From contig NZ_CP118246.1 of NCBI RefSeq assembly GCF_028816455.1, positions 2,296,001-2,360,000 of the forward strand: DNA of 64,000 nucleotides, read 5' to 3'. The notes beneath the pieces are model-generated. The model did not search any database. It was not told the DNA's origin and worked only from the letters and a program-made list of their open reading frames with translations. Positions 59,801-64,000 of the stretch are shown piece by piece (the first letter of the stretch is position 1; each line of letters opens with the position of its first letter). A program made the position numbers and the translations under genes. Source of the DNA: Devosia algicola. GTDB taxonomy: Bacteria; Pseudomonadota; Alphaproteobacteria; Rhizobiales; Devosiaceae.

Positions 59801-62800
59801 CCCGCCAGGCCCTGCAGAACGCTGCCTGTTGCAGCGGCCGTCAAATTATCGCCAAAGGCCGACCCATCAATCCTCTCGATGCTTATGAAGGTGTCGCCCG
59901 CAGCATCGCCGCCGGACGCCGTATTGGTGGCCAGATTGACAGTTACTGCCTGCGCCGACGCCGCGTAGGACACTGTATCATTGCCAAGTCCACCATCGAA
60001 CTGGTCGCCGCCGCCGAGGCCAACCAGCGTATCATTGCCAGCGCCACCGACTAGAATATTGGCGCCGCTACTACCGGTCAGCGTATCGTCAAAACCTGAT
60101 CCTTCAAGGTTTTCAATATCTGTCAGCTGGTCGCCCTGGGCTTCTCCACCCAGGCCGAAACCGCCCGCAAGCGTGACGATCACGCCTGCCGCCGAAGCCG
60201 CGTAACGCGCCGTATCATTGCCGCCGCCGCCGCGCAGGCGATCCGCGCCAGCGCCGCCTTCCAATATGTCGTCGCCCAACCCGCCCTCAAGCGTGTTATT
60301 GTTGGCATCGCCATTGAGCCGATCATCAAAACCAGAGCCAATGACATTTTCGACATTGGAGATGATGTCGCCCTGGGCGTGACCACCAACGCCGGTTCCC
60401 AAGGCCAGATCGATGGTCACGGCGGCGTTTGATGCCGAATAATCTATCGTGTCGCTGCCGGTGCCACCATCAAGCGTATCGGCGCCACCAAGCCCGATGA
60501 GCAGGTCATCATTGTCACCGCCGTTGAGCGTGTCATTTCCGGCATCGCCGTTCAGCGTGTCATCACCCGCCCCGCCAAACAGTGTGCTACCGCTGGCGGC
60601 GGCCGTAAGGACGTCATTGCGTGACGAGCCGATAACCGTTTCGATGCCCGATAGTGTATCGCCCTGGGCGTCACCGCCGGTACCGATACCACTGGCGAGA
60701 TTGACATTTACCCCATTGAAGGACGCTGCATAGGTGGCCGTGTCCGTGCCCGCACCACCCGAAATGATGTCGGCGCCGCCACCGCCCGCAATGATATCGT
60801 CGCCACCATTGCCGTAAAAACCTTCGTCCGCGCCAGTGCCGCTCAGGACGTCAGCAAAGGCTGAGCCGTCGAGCACCTCAACATTGCTCAGAACGTCCCC
60901 GGCTGCCGTCCCGCCGCTACCCACGCTTCCATCCAGCGAAATGGTAACACCAGCACCCGAAGCGGCATAGCTGGCGGTATCCCGGCCCGCACCACCATCA
61001 AGCGTGTCAGCACCTAAGCCGCCAACCAGGTTGTCGTCGCCCGCGCCAGCCGAAATCACATTGGCGCCATCGTCGCCGGTCAGCAAATCGTTGCCCGCGC
61101 TACCGATCAGGTTTTCGATGCTGACAAGTCCGTCGCCGGTTGCATCACCACCGCTTGCGGTACCCGCGCCCAGATCAATTGTGACAGGCTCCGGCCGAGG
61201 TCGAATAATCCGCCGTGTCCGTGCCCGACCCGCCATCAAGGCTGTCCGCACCAGCGCCACCTGACAGCACATCATTGCCTAGGCCACCGAGCAAAATGTC
61301 GTCACCCGCCATGCCCGAGAGCGTATCATTGCCCGATCCGCCTTCGAGACGATTGGCGACGGCGTCGCCGGTGAGCGTGTCGTTGCCGGATGAGCCGACG
61401 AGATTCTCGATGCCCGAAAGCTGATCGCCCTGGGCATCTGACCCCGTACCCAAGCCGGTGCCCAGATCCACCGAAACAGCGCCGGTGGCGCCCGAATAGT
61501 CGGCCGTATCGGTACCCCCGCCGCCAACCAGCACGTCGGCACCGCCGCCCCCCGACAGAACATCGTCGCCCGCGCCACCCTCTAGCCGGTTTACCGCCGA
61601 GTTGCCGGTCAATCGATCATTGCCATCCGAACCAATTAGATTTTCGACCGAGTCGAAATTGTCGCCCTGAGCGTCACCGCCCGTGGCGGTGTTGGCGGCA
61701 AGATCTACATTGATGGCAGCCGAGGAGGCACTATAGTCGGCGGTATCCGAACCCGCCCCGCCCCGCAGCACATCGGCGCCACCCAGACCCGCCAGCAAAT
61801 CATCGCCCGCGCCACCCTCGATAACATTGCCCGCGCCATCGCCAACCAAGGTGTCCGCAAAACTCGAGCCGGTGAGATTTTCGATGCCGGTTATCGTATC
61901 GCCAAGTGCATCGCCAGCGCTGCCGCTGCCAGTGGTCAGATTGATATTAACGCCCGCCAATGCCCCGACATAGCTGGCTGTATCTGTACCCGCACCACCA
62001 TCGAGCGCGTCGGCACCAGAACCGCCCTGCAAAATATCATCGCCCGCGCCACCTGAAAGCGTGTCAACGCCGGTGCCGCCGTCGAGCCTGATCATCACCA
62101 TCACCACCAGCCAGCGTATCATTGCCACCAAGCCCAAACAGCGTATCGTTGCCTGCATTGCCGGTCAGGATATTCGCGCCGGTATCGCCCGATAGGTAGT
62201 CGTCATGGACCGAGCCTGTGGCGTTTTCTATATCGGCAAGCGTGTCGCCAGCGGCATCACCTCCAAGCCCGGTACCGGCCTGCAGGTCAATGGTGACCGC
62301 CGCCGATGAGCCTGAATAGTCAGCCGTATCAGTGCCGGCGCCACCGCTGAGGGCATCGGCTCCAGCGCCGCCGACCAGCACGTCATTGCCGGCGCCGCCT
62401 GAGAGCGCATTCGCCCCGCTATCACCGGTCAGACTATCGTCAAAATCGGATCCGGTAATATTCTCAATGCCGCTATAGCTGTCGTTCTGCGCATCGCCGC
62501 CCACTCCGGTACCCGTGTTGAGATTGACGCTGACCCCAGCACCCGATGTTGCGTAATTCGCGGTATCAAGGCCCGCACCGCCATCCAGAACATCTGCGCC
62601 GACGCCGCCTGTCAACAGATCATTGCCCGCGCCGCCGACCAATGTGTCGTCACCCGCAAAACCCGTCAGTTGGTCATTGCCGGCCCCGCCCTCGAGACGA
62701 TTGGCGCCGCTGTCACCGAGCAGAATATCGTTCCCGACCGAACCGATCACATCTTCTATGCCGGTGAGGGTGTCGCCCTGCGCGTCCGAACCAAGACCGG

Positions 62801-64000
62801 TGCCATTGCCAAGATCAATGGTTACCGCCCCTGCTGCGGTAGAATAATCGGCGGTGTCACGACCGGCGCCCCCAGACAGGATATCCGCCCCGGCGCCGCC
62901 AATCAGGCGGTCATCGCCAGCACCACCGCTGAGTTGATTGTTGTTGGCATCGCCCGCCAGCAGATCATTACTGTCCGAGCCGACAAGATTTTCGATGGAG
63001 TCAAAACTGTCGCCCGCCGCATCGCCGCCGGTAGCAGTATTGTTGGCAAGGTCAATGGTCACGCCCGCCGAAGAGGCACTGTAGTCCGCCGTATCGGACC
63101 CGGCACCACCGCGCAATACATCAGCCCCCCCAAGCCCTACAAGCCGGTCATCGCCGCTACCCCCTCCAGCACGTTCGTCAGCCCATCGCCGGTCAGATCA
63201 TCGGCGCCACCAGAACCCGTCAGATTTTCAATGCCGGTCAGGCTGTCACCAGCAGCGTCGCCACCCGAGCCAACGCCTGTTGTCAGATTGACCGTTACGG
63301 CGCCGATGGAACTGACATAGCGTGCGGTATCGGTGCCAGCGCCACCGTTGAGCACGTCGGCACCTACGCCACCCTCAAGCACATCGTCGCCGATACCGCC
63401 TAAGAGCGTATCATTGCCAATGCCACCGTCGAGCGTGTCATCGCCGTCACCGCCGTCAAGGGTGTCATTGCCGCCGTTACCCGAAAGCGAATCGTTGCCC
63501 GCGTTGCCAGTCAGTGTATTGGCAGCGCTGTCACCGGTCAGCGTGTCGGCAAATGCCGAACCGGCCAGGTTCTCGATGTCTGAGAGATTGTCCCCGGCGG
63601 CCGCGCCACCAATGCCGACCCCCGAACCCAAATCAACATCTACCGCGGCGGCGGAGGCGCTATAATCCGCCGTGTCACTGCCCGAACCACCTTGCAAAAT
63701 ATCGGCACCCAGACCGCCGACAAGTCGGTCATCACCCGCGCCACCCGCCAGAATGTTGACATTGTCGTCGCCGGTCAGTGCATCGTTGAAATCTGAACCG
63801 GTCAAATTCTCGACAGCGATATAGCTATCGCCCGCCGCATCACCACCCATGCCGATGCCGGTCGACAAATCGACGGTGACAGCGCCGCTTGAGCCTGCAT
63901 AGTCCGCAGTATCGGAGCCAGTGCCCCCATCCAGAACATCGGCACCCGCGCCGCCGGTCAGTGTATCATTGCCCGCGCCACCGATCAGCGTATCGCTACC
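53866..64000 (-). CDS. Giant RTX-repeat secreted protein, C-terminal part (continues off the right edge)
   Basis: More than 3,370 residues are encoded here; the N-terminus is outside the window. About 35 units follow each other, each a [18 protein letters not shown] segment, a GDAxGDTLxxIENLxGS segment and two or more calcium-binding nonapeptides ([15 protein letters not shown]); one basic unit is about 79 residues. The last 120 residues lack the repeats and end [11 protein letters not shown], probably the type I secretion signal. Breaks at 61187-61188 and 62087-62088 (both GAGCT insertions) and one missing G near 63164 are removed to give one chain. The adjacent HlyD and ABC genes are its likely exporter. 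A surface adhesin or biofilm protein is most likely. Confidence 0.88.
54250..64000 (-). repeat. Tandem protein-repeat array (about 35 units, base period about 79 codons)
   Basis: The array lies inside the giant RTX gene. Units are clearly related as protein but differ at many synonymous and variable positions as DNA; spacing varies by multiples of about 9 codons because extra nonapeptides are added. I counted units by the DTADY-like motif by eye. The high GG-GAT/GAC content creates long open frames on the plus strand that are not genes. Confidence 0.8.

Larger units (their letters stand above)
1214..62089. other. Set of 29 one-base insertions inside GAGCT pentamers
   Basis: Plus-strand positions of the extra base: 1215, 5525, 15084, 15192, 15878, 19338, 23057, 26673, 26973, 27658, 27668, 28389, 30030, 34839, 39078, 40221, 42487, 43158, 44641, 46042, 46544, 48154, 48526, 51862, 52046, 52971, 53377, 61187, 62087 (or the identical neighbour). 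Read so that the site is GAGCT, 27 give GAGCCT, one GAGGCT (48154) and one GAGTCT (51862). Each was located by finding where two family-conserved half-proteins, or the tRNA D-arm, rejoin. Both coding orientations are affected. See the findings for interpretation. Confidence 0.9.

Noticed and set aside
1214..62089. Programmed +1 ribosomal frameshifting at GAGCCT
   Set aside because: Half of the affected genes show AGGCTC in the coding strand instead of GAGCCT, and a tRNA is also hit. The signal is strand-symmetric, which translation is not.
1038..63170. Mass pseudogenisation of the region
   Set aside because: Breaks hit rplU, proA and a tRNA as well as accessory genes, no substitutions or larger deletions accompany them, and 29 of 32 share one pentamer. 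Decay would be random in position and concentrated in dispensable genes.
54847..63665. Long plus-strand open frames across the RTX gene (for example 55297-56268)
   Set aside because: They are antisense to the repeat codons, have Ser/Pro/Ala/Val-rich low-complexity sequence repeating with the same period, and lack ribosome sites.
53866..64000. CRISPR array or non-coding satellite
   Set aside because: The repeats are protein-level RTX units in one long frame; DNA units are not identical and there are no uniform short repeats and spacers.

Overview
The window looks like chromosomal DNA of an alphaproteobacterium of the order Hyphomicrobiales; a Devosia-like lineage is plausible. The main reasons are the housekeeping order rplU-rpmA-GNAT-GNAT-obgE-proB-proA-nadD-rsfS-rlmH-envC-ctpA-divergent polysaccharide deacetylase-rppH, and a ribosomal protein L21 with a C-terminal helix-hairpin-helix extension. 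The lineage is inferred from gene content only.

Layout. 1-14.7 kb: housekeeping genes for ribosome, proline, NAD and envelope functions. 14.8-17.2 kb: a GntR regulator, a tRNA-Met and a lytic transglycosylase. 17.3-30.7 kb: a divergent catabolic island. Leftward it encodes a CUT1 sugar ABC transporter, an argininosuccinate-lyase-like enzyme and a PfkB kinase. Rightward it encodes a ROK regulator, a PIG-L-type deacetylase, a sarcosine-oxidase-like flavoenzyme and a class V PLP enzyme. 30.9-34.2 kb: metY, then a small exported protein, a cupredoxin and an ECF sigma factor. 33.9-43.3 kb: an acid-sugar island (OtnK/OtnC plus a tripartite tricarboxylate transporter) facing a dehydrogenase, a Gfo/Idh/MocA oxidoreductase, a GntR regulator and a lactonase-like hydrolase. 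43.4-46.9 kb: a CUT2 (ribose-type) ABC transporter. 47.1-64.0 kb: a surface-adhesion locus with a PilZ protein, MotA-like and MotB-like proteins, a type I secretion ABC exporter, its HlyD adaptor, and the C-terminal >3,370 residues of a giant RTX-repeat protein that runs off the right edge.

The strongest signal is not a gene. Eighteen protein genes and the tRNA are interrupted by 29 single-base insertions, and every one lies inside the pentamer GAGCT (or AGCTC on the other strand), almost always read as GAGCCT. Removing the extra base restores a full-length family protein, or the canonical tRNA D-arm, each time. Three further breaks are one-base losses in G/C runs. Essential genes and the tRNA are hit, and the effect ignores coding strand. 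This points to a sequence-specific consensus error, most simply caused by a modified base at GAGCT in the source DNA, not to mass pseudogenisation or translational recoding. All affected genes are therefore annotated at corrected full length. One apparent gene fusion (GntR with metallo-beta-lactamase) disappears after correction.

Biologically, the two most interesting loci are the adhesion locus, where a MotAB-like channel pair sits in the exporter operon as in the Salmonella SiiAB/SiiE system but with a PilZ protein added, and the 17-31 kb island, whose enzyme combination suggests breakdown of an unidentified N-substituted sugar or amine conjugate.
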